From contig JAKCPI010006078.1 in the NCBI GenBank assembly GCA_023213315.1, forward strand, positions 62,001-126,000: a stretch of DNA of 64,000 nucleotides. The letters are read 5' to 3'. The translations under genes and the position numbers were made by a program. The number at the start of each line of letters is the position of its first letter. Position 1 is the stretch's first letter. Below are positions 43,216 through 53,160 of the stretch, in pieces. Under the pieces are notes generated by a model that had not been told where the DNA came from, searched no databases, and was given only the letters and a program-made list of their open reading frames with translations. The DNA is from Euborellia annulipes. Lineage: Eukaryota > Arthropoda > Insecta > Dermaptera > Anisolabididae.

Positions 43216-43592
43216 TATATTGGATCACACCAGAATAGCCCCCAGGCAACTCTACGAGGAGAAGGAGTTGCTGTGACATCCTGTGGAAGGGACGTAAAGA
43301 AGGTTCCCTCTCAGTGATGTATTCCTCGAAAGGAGTCGGTCCCTCCTCAAACTAGGACATCCTCCATAGCATAGAATAGGTTGGATAAAAGGGACCGGGT
43401 GGAACCAGAAATAAGGATTAGTTCACTGGCTAAGAAGAAAGCAAGAGGAGGAGTTAGAGATAGAAAATAATGTAACTTCACGGTGTGCCGGTAGATGGCT
43501 ACGGCCAGAGGTCGGTTGTGTGTCTTCGTGCACTTAACCACCTCGGACAAATAAACTGGGATCCCGATAGGATTTTCAAATAATAATAATTC
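43216..43592 (+). mobile_element. SINE-A copy 7, 5'-truncated
   Basis: Starts at attggatcacaccagaatag and runs to ataggattttcaaataataa. A minus-strand open frame covering it is only the SINE read backwards. Confidence 0.9.
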
Positions 43593-43599
43593 TGAGCTA

Positions 43600-44335
43600 C
43601 GATATGAACCTTCTAAACAGGAGGTATTTTTCATTAAATAAAAATTTATGAAGTTTAATTAATTTATATACCAAGGAGTGGGTTATTAGTGTTTAGATTG
43701 AAATCCCAGGAATACAGGCGGCGGTAAGGCTATTAGTAAATCAAATAAAATACGTCAATTTATTTTTTTTTTTTTTTTTAGAATTATGAAGAGATTAATT
43801 GCATTAGTCCTGGTCTGGCATAAAAGCCACTCACTCTATATCAAAAGCTAAGCTTTAAGACGTGTAATTAATTTATTTGAAGTATTGCTAGGATTACAAG
43901 AAGTGAAGTGAAGTGAAGTGGCTCATGGGAAAAGAAAGAGATGAGAAAAAGGAAGGTGGAGGGGGGAAGGATTTGAGTTATATTAAAAGAAGATGAAGAA
44001 AAGGAAAGAAATTCAACTCACTTATCCATTGAAAAGAAGGGCAGAGAGGGGAAGGGGGGGGCTCATAATTTTGACGTTAAATTTAAAAAAAAAATTTCTA
44101 ATCAATTGAATAAAATAAATAATTTTTTTTTCTTTTCTATTTTGTAAAAGTTTCGCTTCACTCAATAGATGTTATTATGGTCCATAAGACAAACTTTAGG
44201 AAATGCTGGGAAAATAATTATTAATAAATTTTTCACCGCCCAATAAGGACCGATTCACTCCAAATTTTAAATCATATTCTTTCGTATATCTGAGGAAAAA
44301 TCTTTGGATTAAGGCATGAAATCAATAAATTTATT
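43600..44335. other. unassigned
   Basis: (GAAGT)n at 43900-43919, purine-rich DNA 43925-44060, otherwise single-copy AT-rich. cctggtctggcataaaagcc at 43809 is a GC-balanced spot. Confidence 0.35.
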
Positions 44336-44339
44336 AATT

Positions 44340-45060
44340 ACTCGCTTAGAGAACGTATCCTCGGTGGCCAGTTCCAAGCGAACATTATAATAAAAATAGA
44401 AATGTATGGACATTAACAAACAAAATGTTTATAAATAAAAAGAAATTTGGTGCCTGCACTGAGCTACGCACCAAACCCAATTCTGATATCTACCTCTATG
44501 ATTAACAGATGGTTTTAACGCTGAACGGGATGATATCTCTACATCCCCGAACCTAGAAATATTTATACATTTCTATTGAAACGTGAGCTCAGTAAAAATA
44601 AAATTTCCCTACTAGTTACCACCTGCACTGCGATACGCACAAACCTCAATTCTTGCATCTAACTCTATGGCTAACAGATCGGTTTTAACGCTGAACAGGA
44701 GGATATCTCTACATCCCCGAACCTAGAATTATTTATAAATTTCCATTGAAACGTGAGCTCGCTAAAAAAATAAACTAGTTACCGCCTGCATGCACTGCGG
44801 TACGCACCAAACCCAATTCTTGCATCTATCTCTATGGCTAACAGATCGGTTTTAACGCTAAACTGGAGGATATCTCTACATCCCCGAACCTAGAATTATT
44901 TATAAATTTCCATTGAAACTTGAGCTCGCTAAAAATGAAATTCCCGGTTAGTTAGCACCTGCACTGCGGCACGCACCAAACCAAATTCTTGTCTCTACCT
45001 CTATAGCTAACACGCCGGTTTTAACTCTGAAAATAAGGACTTCTTTACTCCCCCAAATTC
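44340..45060 (+). repeat. SatE tandem array, four monomers of 157-179 bp
   Basis: tgcact of the conserved cctgcactg starts at 44455, 44634, 44791 and 44960. Monomers share cgcaccaaacccaattct, ctctatggctaacagatcgg, ttttaacgctgaac, aggaggatatctctacatcc, ccgaacctagaattattta and attgaaacgtgagctc. GC is clearly above other satellites here. Confidence 0.93.
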
Positions 45061-45069
45061 AATCTTCTG

Positions 45070-45480
45070 ATACTTAACAAATTATCTAATTACTTAATAA
45101 TGGCGTCAATAAATAAAAATTAATACATCCCTTTTTAGTGATGCTGGTTTTTAAAAGGGATTTTCTTTAAAGTTAAACAAAAAATAAATCTAACAAGTGA
45201 GTGAATATAAAAGAAAGAGAAATAAGCTCAAAAGTCTACAAAACTTAAAAAAAAAAGAAAGTTTTTCCTCTTCTTCTTTGTGATATACTTAATACTATGT
45301 ATTTAACATTGTGCCACTAACCTAAGAAGAGGAAGAAAATTACCCTTCAAAAATGCTAGAAAAAAATAGACCCCATAAAAATTCGTCAAGAAGTTTTAAA
45401 AGTCCATGAGTTATTAAATTAAAATTAAAATTTAATCTCACAAATATTATTCTATAATTAATCATTTAAATATTTTAAAT
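45070..45480. repeat. AT-rich interval ending in a retro-like tail module
   Basis: 45070-45360 shows nothing specific. 45364-45440 has gaccccataaaaattcgtca and aatctcacaaatattattct, the same module seen before other SINE-A copies. Confidence 0.45.
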
Positions 45481-45486
45481 TTAAAT

Positions 45487-45580
45487 TTTACATTTTTGCA
45501 GATTTATAGTGTTTGATCTTTAATTTATAAATAAAAATTAATTTCTTTCATAGATTTATTATTTTTTAGTTCCAAAATTG
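45487..45580 (+). repeat. left copy of ~90-bp direct repeat flanking SINE-A copy 8
   Basis: tttacatttttgcagattta to gttccaaaattg; partner at 46084-46168 with small gaps and changes. Confidence 0.85.
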
Positions 45581-46083
45581 AGGGCTCGCTGGCGTAGTGA
45601 ACTAGGGTGTCGGCTTCTACAAAGAAGATCCTTGTTCAAATTCTTGGAGTGCGCGATTTTTCATTAAATAAAAATATTTATTTAATGTAAACAAATCCTC
45701 AAGCAGGCACTGGATTGGAATATTGGATCCCTCCACAATAGCCCCCAGGCAACTCTACGAGGAGAGGGAGTTGCTGTGTCATCCCCGCCTGTGGAAGGGA
45801 CATAAAGAAGGTTCCTTCTCTTCGAAAGGAGTCAATGCTGAGGAAGTCCCTCCTCAAACTAGGACACCTTCCAGAGCATAGAAAAGGATGGATAAAATAA
45901 ACCGGGTGGAACCAAAAATAAGGATTAGTTCACTAGCTAGAGGTGGAGGAGGAAAAGGAGGAGTTAGAGATAGGAAATAAAGTAACTTCACGTGGTGCTG
46001 GTATATGGGTTTGAGGTGTGTGTCTCCGTACACAAAAGCACCTAGGGTAAATAAACGGAGATCCCAATAGGAATTTCAAATAA
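45581..46083 (+). mobile_element. SINE-A copy 8, full head to tail
   Basis: agggctcgctggcgtagtga head, B box gttcaaatt (45633), body, tail hairpin region cgtacacaaaagcac and cccaataggaatttcaaata. Confidence 0.93.
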
Positions 46084-46168
46084 TTTACATTTTTGAAGAT
46101 TTATAGTGTTTACATAGATAATAATTAATTTCTCATAGATTTATTTATTTTTTTTTGTTCCAAAATCG
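46084..46168 (+). repeat. right copy of ~90-bp direct repeat flanking SINE-A copy 8
   Basis: tttacatttttgaagattta to gttccaaaatcg, matching 45487-45580 with about 10 bp missing. Far longer than usual SINE target duplications. Confidence 0.85.
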
Positions 46169-46169
46169 G

Positions 46170-46670
46170 ACACCAGAGTGCAGAGTAAATAAAAAAAATA
46201 TATTTTTTCCAAATTTTAAGATTCAGTATTGTCTACTTTAAGTTTTTTTTTTTTTTCTTCACGTTGATCAATATAGAAAGAGGAGTCTAATGAAAGGAAA
46301 AGTCTCTCTCTTTTTCTCTCTGGCCAGCCAAAGAATGACAAAAAGGGAAAAGATAATTGACGAAATCATAATTTTAAATTAAAAACCATTAAAACTAATA
46401 GGTCTTTATTAAGAGCAATAGTAATCGAGAGAGAGAGAAGGAAGGAACTTTTTTTTTTTCTTCTTTCATCTCCGTCTAATGGGCATTTTCCATTCATTGG
46501 CATCAAGAGAGAAGAGCAAAAGGCTACTAGTTGGTGGCGTCACACGTTAATTGCCTTTCCCTGCTAATGAAAGATTTAAAATTGAGATATACTATACACG
46601 AAAAAATGTTACTGATGGAGGTGCAAATAAAGTAGAAAAGTATTTTATTGAAAAATCAGACTACAATAAT
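46170..46670. other. unassigned
   Basis: ggacaccagagtgcagagta at 46168 resembles the gacaccaggagtaaataaa word at 12928. T runs, (GA)n at 46428-46437. No gene. Confidence 0.3.
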
Positions 46671-47091
46671 TATTTATTTGAAATTCCTATCGGGATCCCT
46701 GTTGGTTTACCCGAGGTGATTAAGTAAACGAAGGCACACACCTCAAACCCAACCTGCTTTTGGCCGTAGACATCTACCGGTACCCAGTGAAATTAGATCA
46801 TTTCCTATCTCTAACTCATCCTCCTTAGTTCGTTTCTAGCTAGTGAACTAATCCTTATTACTGGTTCCGCCTGGTTCCTTTTATCCCTTCTATGCTTGGG
46901 AGAATGTCCTAGTTTGAGGAGGGACTCCCTCAGCACCGACTCCTTTCGAAGAATGCATCACTGAGAGGGAACCTTCTTTACGTTCCTTCTACAGGACGGG
47001 ATGTCAGAGGAACTCCCTCTCCACGTAGAGTTGCCTGGGGGCTGTTGTGGCGAGATTCAATATTTCAATCAAGTGCCTGGTTGAGGATACA
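46671..47091 (-). mobile_element. SINE-A copy 9, 5'-truncated
   Basis: Reverse tail tatttgaaattcctatcggg at the left through caagtgcctggttgaggata at the right, where the copy stops before the tRNA-like head. Confidence 0.9.
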
Positions 47092-47094
47092 ATA

Positions 47095-47230
47095 ATGAAA
47101 TCACTGGTTTTGTTTACATTTTTTTGAACCATCATCAGGTGTGAAAATATATATCCAGACCAATGCCAATGCTTTACCGCTGGAAAAGGTCAAGGGCATG
47201 TCTCATCCACTTGATTTCCATATTAATTTG
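47095..47230. other. unassigned
   Basis: aaccatcatcaggtgtgaaa near 47136 may belong to the hammerhead-like family. Otherwise single-copy. Confidence 0.3.
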
Positions 47231-47234
47231 AAGT

Positions 47235-47480
47235 ATTAGAAAATTTTTTGAAAGATCATTTCTATTTTAAATTCTAGAGAGTAAAGTAAAATGTACTTCA
47301 TATAATTTTGTCAGTAAAATGAGAATATACATTTTAAAGAGTATCTAAAAAAAAAAAATAATTGAATTTTTTATTAATTTTAAACAAAATTGATAATGTT
47401 AATTTTGTGAAAATAGAAAAAAAAAAACTGAAAACTGTCTGATTTCGGCCTGATGCCTGAAATGCCGAAACTGTTTCGCC
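47235..47480 (+). repeat. SatA leader fused to a hammerhead-like fragment
   Basis: gagaatatacattttaaaga (47322) and gtgaaaatagaaaa (47408) are SatA leader text. Just where the core catcag should begin, it switches to gatttcggcctgatgcctga and atgccgaaactg. Confidence 0.65.
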
Positions 47481-47764
47481 AATAAATCTGAAAATAAAAA
47501 ATAATTATTTATTTCTTTATTACAAATTAATTAACTTTGTCAAAAAAAAAATTCCAAAATGGATGGAATTATGGCATTTAATTGAAATTAATTAGAAATT
47601 TTGCTCCAAATGGGACTAAAAATAAAAAGTAGAAGTTTTTTTGAAATACAATATCAAATCCCCAAATGGGTATTTGACTAATTTAATTGTTATATCATAG
47701 TGATTAGAAGTCAACTTGAATATAAAACCTAATTTCTTTTATAACGATTCATTATTGATTAACG

Positions 47765-47796
<32 letters not shown>

Positions 47797-48185
47797 GTAT
47801 AATTTATAAGGATATTTAAAAATTACATTTTTATTTAAAAAGTTATTAATTTATTAGTAAAGTCTCTCTCTCTCTCTTGTTAATTTATGGGGCCATTTTT
47901 AAGTCGGTTGAGGATTAAAAATAACTATAATAGAGACTAACTCAAGAATTTAAAAAAAAAAAATTCTAATAATAATGAATGTCCTATTAGCAATCACGAA
48001 GGTCCGAATTCTCTACCATAAAATTCCTTCTTTAAGGGGGGGGAGGTAAGAAATTATTTATAGCCTCCTCACTCTCTAATTTAGGTTAAATTTGCAAAAA
48101 ACGAAGAAGAAGAAGAAGCGTTAATGAATTGTAACGTGTTTTAATTAAAAATTATTACACCCTTTTGCGGACCTTTCAAGTGAGA
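47480..48185. other. low-complexity AT-rich interval
   Basis: A 27-T run at 47765-47791, (CT)n at 47862-47877, (GAA)n at 48103-48117. No gene. Confidence 0.4.
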
Positions 48186-48189
48186 TTTA

Positions 48190-48380
48190 CTAATTTTTAC
48201 CTAAAGCTACGAGGTTGAAATTTTATATTTAAGCTAGGTACCACTCCTGACACCTGAAAATAAGATTATAAATAAAATCGGCCAAAGAGTACTAGTACTT
48301 TACTGATGTACTTTTTCAAGCCTTTTTTTCTGTTTGGTCAAATTAAAGAAAGGAAGGTTGAAATTTGATATTTTGTTTAA
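48190..48380 (-). repeat. SatA monomer, reverse
   Basis: aaatcggccaaagagtacta then gtactttactgatgtacttt (48280-48320), with gttgaaattttatatttaag upstream: one monomer in reverse. Confidence 0.85.
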
Positions 48381-48392
48381 GTATTGGTATAG

Positions 48393-48500
48393 TATAGTTT
48401 TAGTGGTGGGTGTTGCCTATATTTTTGCCTCTGATTGTATAAATGTTTGTGCGACAATCAGAGGCAAAAAATATAGTCAACATCCACCACCAAAACTATG
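48393..48500. other. 108-bp hairpin, 46-bp arms (pre-miRNA-like or foldback)
   Basis: Arms 48393-48438 and 48454-48500 pair with about four mismatches or gaps (gcctctgattgt and acaatcagaggc at the inner end). The loop is 15 nt. Length and arm pairing fit an miRNA or siRNA precursor, or a palindromic MITE remnant. Confidence 0.8.
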
Positions 48501-48544
48501 AAAGCCGATTTTTGTAAATATTTTTGTATTTTAATTGAATTTTA

Positions 48545-48910
48545 TTATCTATATATATAGTTGCTGCTATATCAGTGCACTGATGATAGGTGGCGTTTTG
48601 CAACCCGAAATATAGTGTGTATAATGGATAAATTATTTCTTCGGATTTATTGACGACAGTTTCGGCAATTCAATGGCATTATCAAGACGAAATCATACTA
48701 AAATTAATATAATTATAAATTTCAGATGAAATCATTATTATTATAATATGAGTATATGATTTCAGAAAAGTTTTTTTTGCAAAAATGAAATATTTTGTAA
48801 TAAAAAATAATTATTTTTTTGTTTTAAGAATTTTTTTGACGACTGAAACAGTTTCGGCAATTCAAAATGCCATCATATGGTCGAAACTGTTATAATTTCA
48901 ATATTATATT
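48545..48910. repeat. cluster of hammerhead-like fragments
   Basis: 48580-48610: ctgatga, a stem ggtggc/gcaacc with one mismatch, then gaaa. 48651-48675 and 48861-48895: cagtttcggcaattcaa with gacgaaat or ggtcgaaactg, in the orientation of the 50.3 kb array. Confidence 0.5.
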
Positions 48911-48914
48911 GAAA

Positions 48915-49430
48915 ATTTTTTTTTTTTAGAAAAAATTAAGGGGAATTTTTAATCATGGACCAAATTTTTATTAAAAATATATAAATACGATACAAACGTT
49001 TCGATTGCTTATTCTGCAGCTGTTATCAAGTACTATGCACTTGGTCCGACTCTAAGTGAACCAACTGTCATGTCCATTACGTGCCTTTTTATATATACAG
49101 CGAAGTCAGTGCCATCTGTCGGCATTTCTGTGAAGTTAGATTCAAATTTTCCCGCTATTTTCACTCAATTCCATGAAGTTAGTCACAATGTGAATTTTTT
49201 GCAATAAAAAAAATAATAATATTTTGGAATTTATTGGCAACTGAAAATAAAAAAATAGTTATTTATTTTATTACAAAAATATTTAATTTTTTCAAATAAA
49301 CAGTATTTTATAAAAATATTTTTCCTCCAAGTTTTATTATTATTATGTTCAAATTATTATTATTATGTCAGCATCTACTTTACTTAAATTTTTTTTTTTT
49401 ATTTAAAAATTAGCATACCTATATAGAGCG
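48915..49430. other. unassigned, partly repeat-like
   Basis: gatacaaacgtttcgattgc (48989) resembles other gtttcg words. 49200-49300 repeats the tttattacaaaa text found near 47515. No gene. Confidence 0.3.
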
Positions 49431-50220
49431 AAATTTCCTTCTCACTTTCAAACGAGTATTGAACTAGGCAAGGACATGACGTCGACGTCTTAGGCAAGCG
49501 TGAGTAAGACTAATTATAAAAGAAGAAGGAAAAAGAAAAAAATGAAAGAGAATTGGGACTCAAATCGGCACCACCCCAATTTAAATTTACACCAAACCCC
49601 CCCCCCCCTCTAGGAAGGAAAGAGAGAGTACCTTTCATAATTAACCCTTTCCAATTACAATTAACGGTTAAGATTAGTGTATTTTCTAAATGAGTGAGTG
49701 AGTGGAAAGTGAACTTGAAGAGAGAGAGAAAGAGAAAGGACAATTAAAAATGTTAATTGCTTTAGAGCACACTAGTAACCAAACGAACCAACCTTTGACC
49801 CCACCCACCCACCCTCACAACTCTTTTGTTTGACTAATCTTCTTCGCCATCGCCAGTCGCATGCTAATCACTTTATATTGCCCTTCAAGAATTTGTTTGA
49901 GAATTCTCAGATTATAATTAGTCATTCCGCTCTTGGATTAAAAATTAAAAAGAAGAGTTAGAGAGTTGTTAAGTGGGAAAGAGAAGAAAACAAAAAAAAA
50001 AAAAAACAATTTTCACTAAATTGATGATTGATTTTTTTTTATAGTCAACTCAATCATATATATATACCACAAAGCAAAATATTGCTGCTCTTAACCAGGC
50101 AGTTGTATAGTAGGAAAGTTTTGTAACTTTGTTGCTCATTTTTTTCTAGAATTTGATAATAAAGGCTCATTACATAAACAAAATTGCAATATCTTAAGCT
50201 TTTTTGAATAACTTAAATTA
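49430..50220. other. single-copy and microsatellite interval
   Basis: A perfect palindrome gacgtcgacgtc at 49478-49489, C run near 49598, (GA)n at 49721-49739, ccacccacccaccc at 49801. Open frames are low-complexity. Confidence 0.35.
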
Positions 50221-50264
50221 TTTTGTAATAAAAAATAATTATTTTATATATTCGGATTTATTAG

Positions 50265-50770
50265 CGAGTGAAGAAATTCAATACCATCATCAGGTCGAAA
50301 TCATAACAGTTTCGGCAATTCAATATCATCATCAGGCCGAAATTACAACAGTTTCGGCAATTCAATATCACCATCATTAGGCCGAAATTACAACAGTTTC
50401 GGAAATTCAATAACACCATCATCAGGCCGAAATTATACCAGTTTCGCCAATTCAATATCAGCATCATTAGGCCGAAATTACAACAGTTTCGGAAATTCAA
50501 TACCATCATCAGGCCAAAATCATAACATTTTCGACAATTCAATACCATTATCAGACCAAAATTATAACAGTTTTGGCAATTCAATATCATCATCAGGCCG
50601 AAATTATAACAGTTTCGGCAATTCAATATCATCATCAGGCCGAAATTATAACAGTTTCGCCAATTCAATATCACCATCACCAGGCCGAAATTACAACACT
50701 TTCGGCAATTCAATATCATCATCACCAGGCCGAAATTATAACAGTTGATGGCAGTGAAGTGCCGAAACTG
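50265..50770. repeat. 42-bp minisatellite, about 11 units, hairpin-forming
   Basis: acagtttcggcaattcaata followed by tcatcatcaggccgaaatta repeats with period 40-46 bp. tttcggc and gccgaaa in each unit are complementary. On the minus strand each unit reads cctgatgatgat...ccgaaactg. The minus frame stays open for 154 codons only because 42 and 45 are multiples of three. Confidence 0.93.
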
Positions 50771-50779
50771 TGATAATTT

Positions 50780-51540
50780 CAGTCGCCAATAAATATATTG
50801 TTGGCCTATACAGGAGAAAATTTTACAAATTGTCTATGCCTCCGTGCACGATGCATCAGGGGTAAATAAACGGGGGAAGGTTTTTTTTTTGTAGGCTATT
50901 AAGGGTTTTCTCAAAATAGAATAAATAAATAAAAAAATTCGGACCTCATACACCCATTCCAAAACAAAAATAGAAAACATTAAAATTTTCTTTTTTTTAA
51001 TTATAAAAAATAATTAAGAAATAAGTTAGAAATTGAAGAAAAAAAAAAAAACAATTGGTTAAAGAAATTATTGACTTGTCTTGAGAGAACAAACATCAAA
51101 TAAACAAATATCAACAAACAAATAAATCAATACGAGAAAATAATAATAATAATCCCGAAACATACAAGAGAAAGTATTTAGTAAATATTGTTCCTTGGAA
51201 ATAAACAAAATTGAAGAAAAGACTTTAAATTAAATATTTTACAAAAACGATATTTTGTCATTTAGGTTGTCTATTCTGATTATTGATTTAGATCAATAAT
51301 TAGATGAAAAAAAAAAAAATTATCTTTTCAATAATTAATTGCTACAAATTATTTATGTTTAAATAATAATTTCACTAATTAATTTGTAGTTTATTTTAAT
51401 GAAATTTTTTACTTTCTCTTACCTATGATATATGTAATATATATATAGAGAGAAAGTATTGGATTCATGTCAAAAATTCGATGTCGAGATTTTGATGGAT
51501 CTTCACGTTTTGAGGTCCCCTGAATCCAAAAAAGTGGTTT
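50780..51540. other. AT-rich interval
   Basis: gtgcacgatgcatcaggggt then aaataaacggggg (50848-50877) resembles the SINE-A 3' tail; gtaggctattaagggtttt (50891) matches 13467. Rest is AT-rich without recognised content. Confidence 0.4.
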
Positions 51541-51550
51541 TCGCGACATG

Positions 51551-51616
<66 letters not shown>

Positions 51617-51626
51617 CTGTGTGTGT
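51551..51626. repeat. (TCTG)n(TG)n microsatellite
   Basis: About ten TCTG units followed by TG dinucleotides. Confidence 0.95.
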
Positions 51627-51926
51627 TCAATTTTAAGCATGAAGGAATTGAGCTATGAGGCTGAAATTTTATATTTAAGTTAAACACCCCCGGGACCGAC
51701 AAAATAAGCTTTTAATCAAAATCGGCCAAAAAGTACTAGTACTTTACTGATGTACTTTTTCAGTTTTTTTCGATTTTCTCAAAATTCGCTCTAACGATTT
51801 TGATTAAAATTCAAAAATCAATTATTTTTTAGATGCTCTTTCAAATGTATATTCTCGTTTTGCCTTCAAAATTGTTTGAAGCACACTTTACTCTTGTGCT
51901 TCATAGGAAAGATAGGAGAAATAAAT

Positions 51927-51942
51927 GGTTGCCATGGTAACC
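51927..51942. promoter_or_regulatory. perfect X-box (RFX-type) motif
   Basis: ggttgccatggtaacc contains a full match to GTTNCCATRGNAAC. It lies in the linker of the SatA element and is not present at the equivalent place near 58.43 kb. Confidence 0.4.
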
Positions 51943-52356
51943 GAATTTAAATCTTTTTCTTTTTATTAGATTAAAAATCAATTATTATTTAAACGCCCAT
52001 TTTTTTTTTCGGAGAAAACATATCTCTCTCTCTCACAAAACTATCTTCTCTCTTTCTACGCGTTTTAAATTTTTCTACCTTATCTTCGCATTTGGCCAAT
52101 GTTAATTTCCTATAGGGATTTGTATGTTAATTTCGATTCAAAAGGGGGTCCCCTTTAGAACTTTTTACGCATTTAAAATTTTTTTTCCAATTCTTATGAA
52201 ATTTTGTATTTATTTACGAATCTATATTGTGTATAAAATGTCCAAATATGAGATTAAAATTTTGAAAAATAACCATAGTTTATTTCAAGCAATCAACATT
52301 TAAAATGCAAGTTTGAAACTAAGGTGCTATGGGAAACTAAATATATCTCGACACAA

Positions 52357-52446
52357 AAAATCTGGTGTGACCAGCACAGTGCACAACTTTCTCTTACCGA
52401 AGGGTAAGAGAAAGTTGTGTGCTGTGCGCCAGTCACACCAGATTTT
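52357..52446. other. 90-bp near-perfect hairpin at the SatA element end
   Basis: aaaatctggtgtgac and caactttctcttacc (left arm 52357-52398), loop gaag, right arm 52403-52446. About four differences, all near the middle. One-armed relatives occur at 58330-58376, 61834-61853 and 5098-5135. Confidence 0.92.
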
Positions 52447-52449
52447 ATT

Positions 52450-52980
52450 TAATTAAACTTAAATCTAAATAATTTAATGTTAAAATAAAATTAATTAATA
52501 TGTACCTAATTAGAAATTAATAATTAATTCCTCTAAATAGAAATTCAATCAAACATTTATCACCTTTAGATTTTATTAAAATTGAAATAAGCAGAATTTT
52601 AAGCATGATCAAATATCACTAAATTTGACTGAATTGGTTTACCCAAAAATATTTAAATAAATTCTAATTGTATATTTTCACTATTCAAAAATTTTAAAAA
52701 TTCACCGCATTATGTGGTAATAAGAAAATCTTTAAATTTTTGTAAATTTGATATTCATGTAGCCAGAACACTAATGAAATTTCAAAAAAAAAAAACGTCA
52801 AATATGTTTTTTTTTGTTTTTTGTTATTTAGAATTAAATTGTGTCCGAATTCTCACTTTTTGTAAAACAAAAGAATTTAAAATCCAATTTAATATTGAAT
52901 TAATCTTTGTAGAAAATAGATTAAATTGTATTCAATGTCATAAGAACAATCAATATATATATTTTTTTTTGTAGATAATA
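52450..52980. other. AT-rich interval
   Basis: No repeat recognised. An 86-codon open frame at 52714-52974 has AT-driven composition and no motif. Confidence 0.35.
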
Positions 52981-52984
52981 TACC

Positions 52985-53160
52985 TATGTTTTTTATTACA
53001 TATTCTAAAGCACGCCATTTTTCTGAATAAAATAATATCTAATACTTGTATGTAAATGAGTTGGAAATTGTTAAAAAACGATATTTTTTCGTTGAGGTGT
53101 GAAAAAGCGTTTATCCGCCATTTTTTTTTTAAACAATAAACAAAGAATATAATTAATATA
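52985..53160 (+). repeat. YY1-word repeat, copy 1
   Basis: cacgccatttttctgaataa (53011), ttttttcgttgaggtg, tatccgccatttttttt (53112), aaacaataaacaaagaatat. Copy 2 at 53830-54050, inverted copy at 54225-54350. Confidence 0.8.

Larger units (their letters stand above)
51640..52446 (-). mobile_element. SatA composite element, reverse: monomer, leader, linker, end hairpin
   Basis: Read on the minus strand: hairpin (52446 to 52357), gtgtcgagatatatttagtt, a ~440-bp linker, leader (tgaagcacaagagtaaagtg, aaacgagaatatacatttg, aaaatcgaaaaaaactgaaa), then the core tacatcagtaaagtactagt and ctttttggccgatt. Ends in the microsatellite. It shows the most complete leader end of the family. Confidence 0.8.

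Noticed and set aside
50261..50725. 154-codon minus-strand frame with repeated Asn-Cys-Arg units
   Set aside because: It is the translation of the 42-bp minisatellite; the frame stays open because the period is a multiple of three.
51409..51702. Frames on both strands across the TCTG/TG microsatellite
   Set aside because: Simple-repeat translation.
52714..52974. 86-codon plus-strand frame
   Set aside because: Phe/Asn/Lys-rich translation of AT-rich DNA; no motif, no context.
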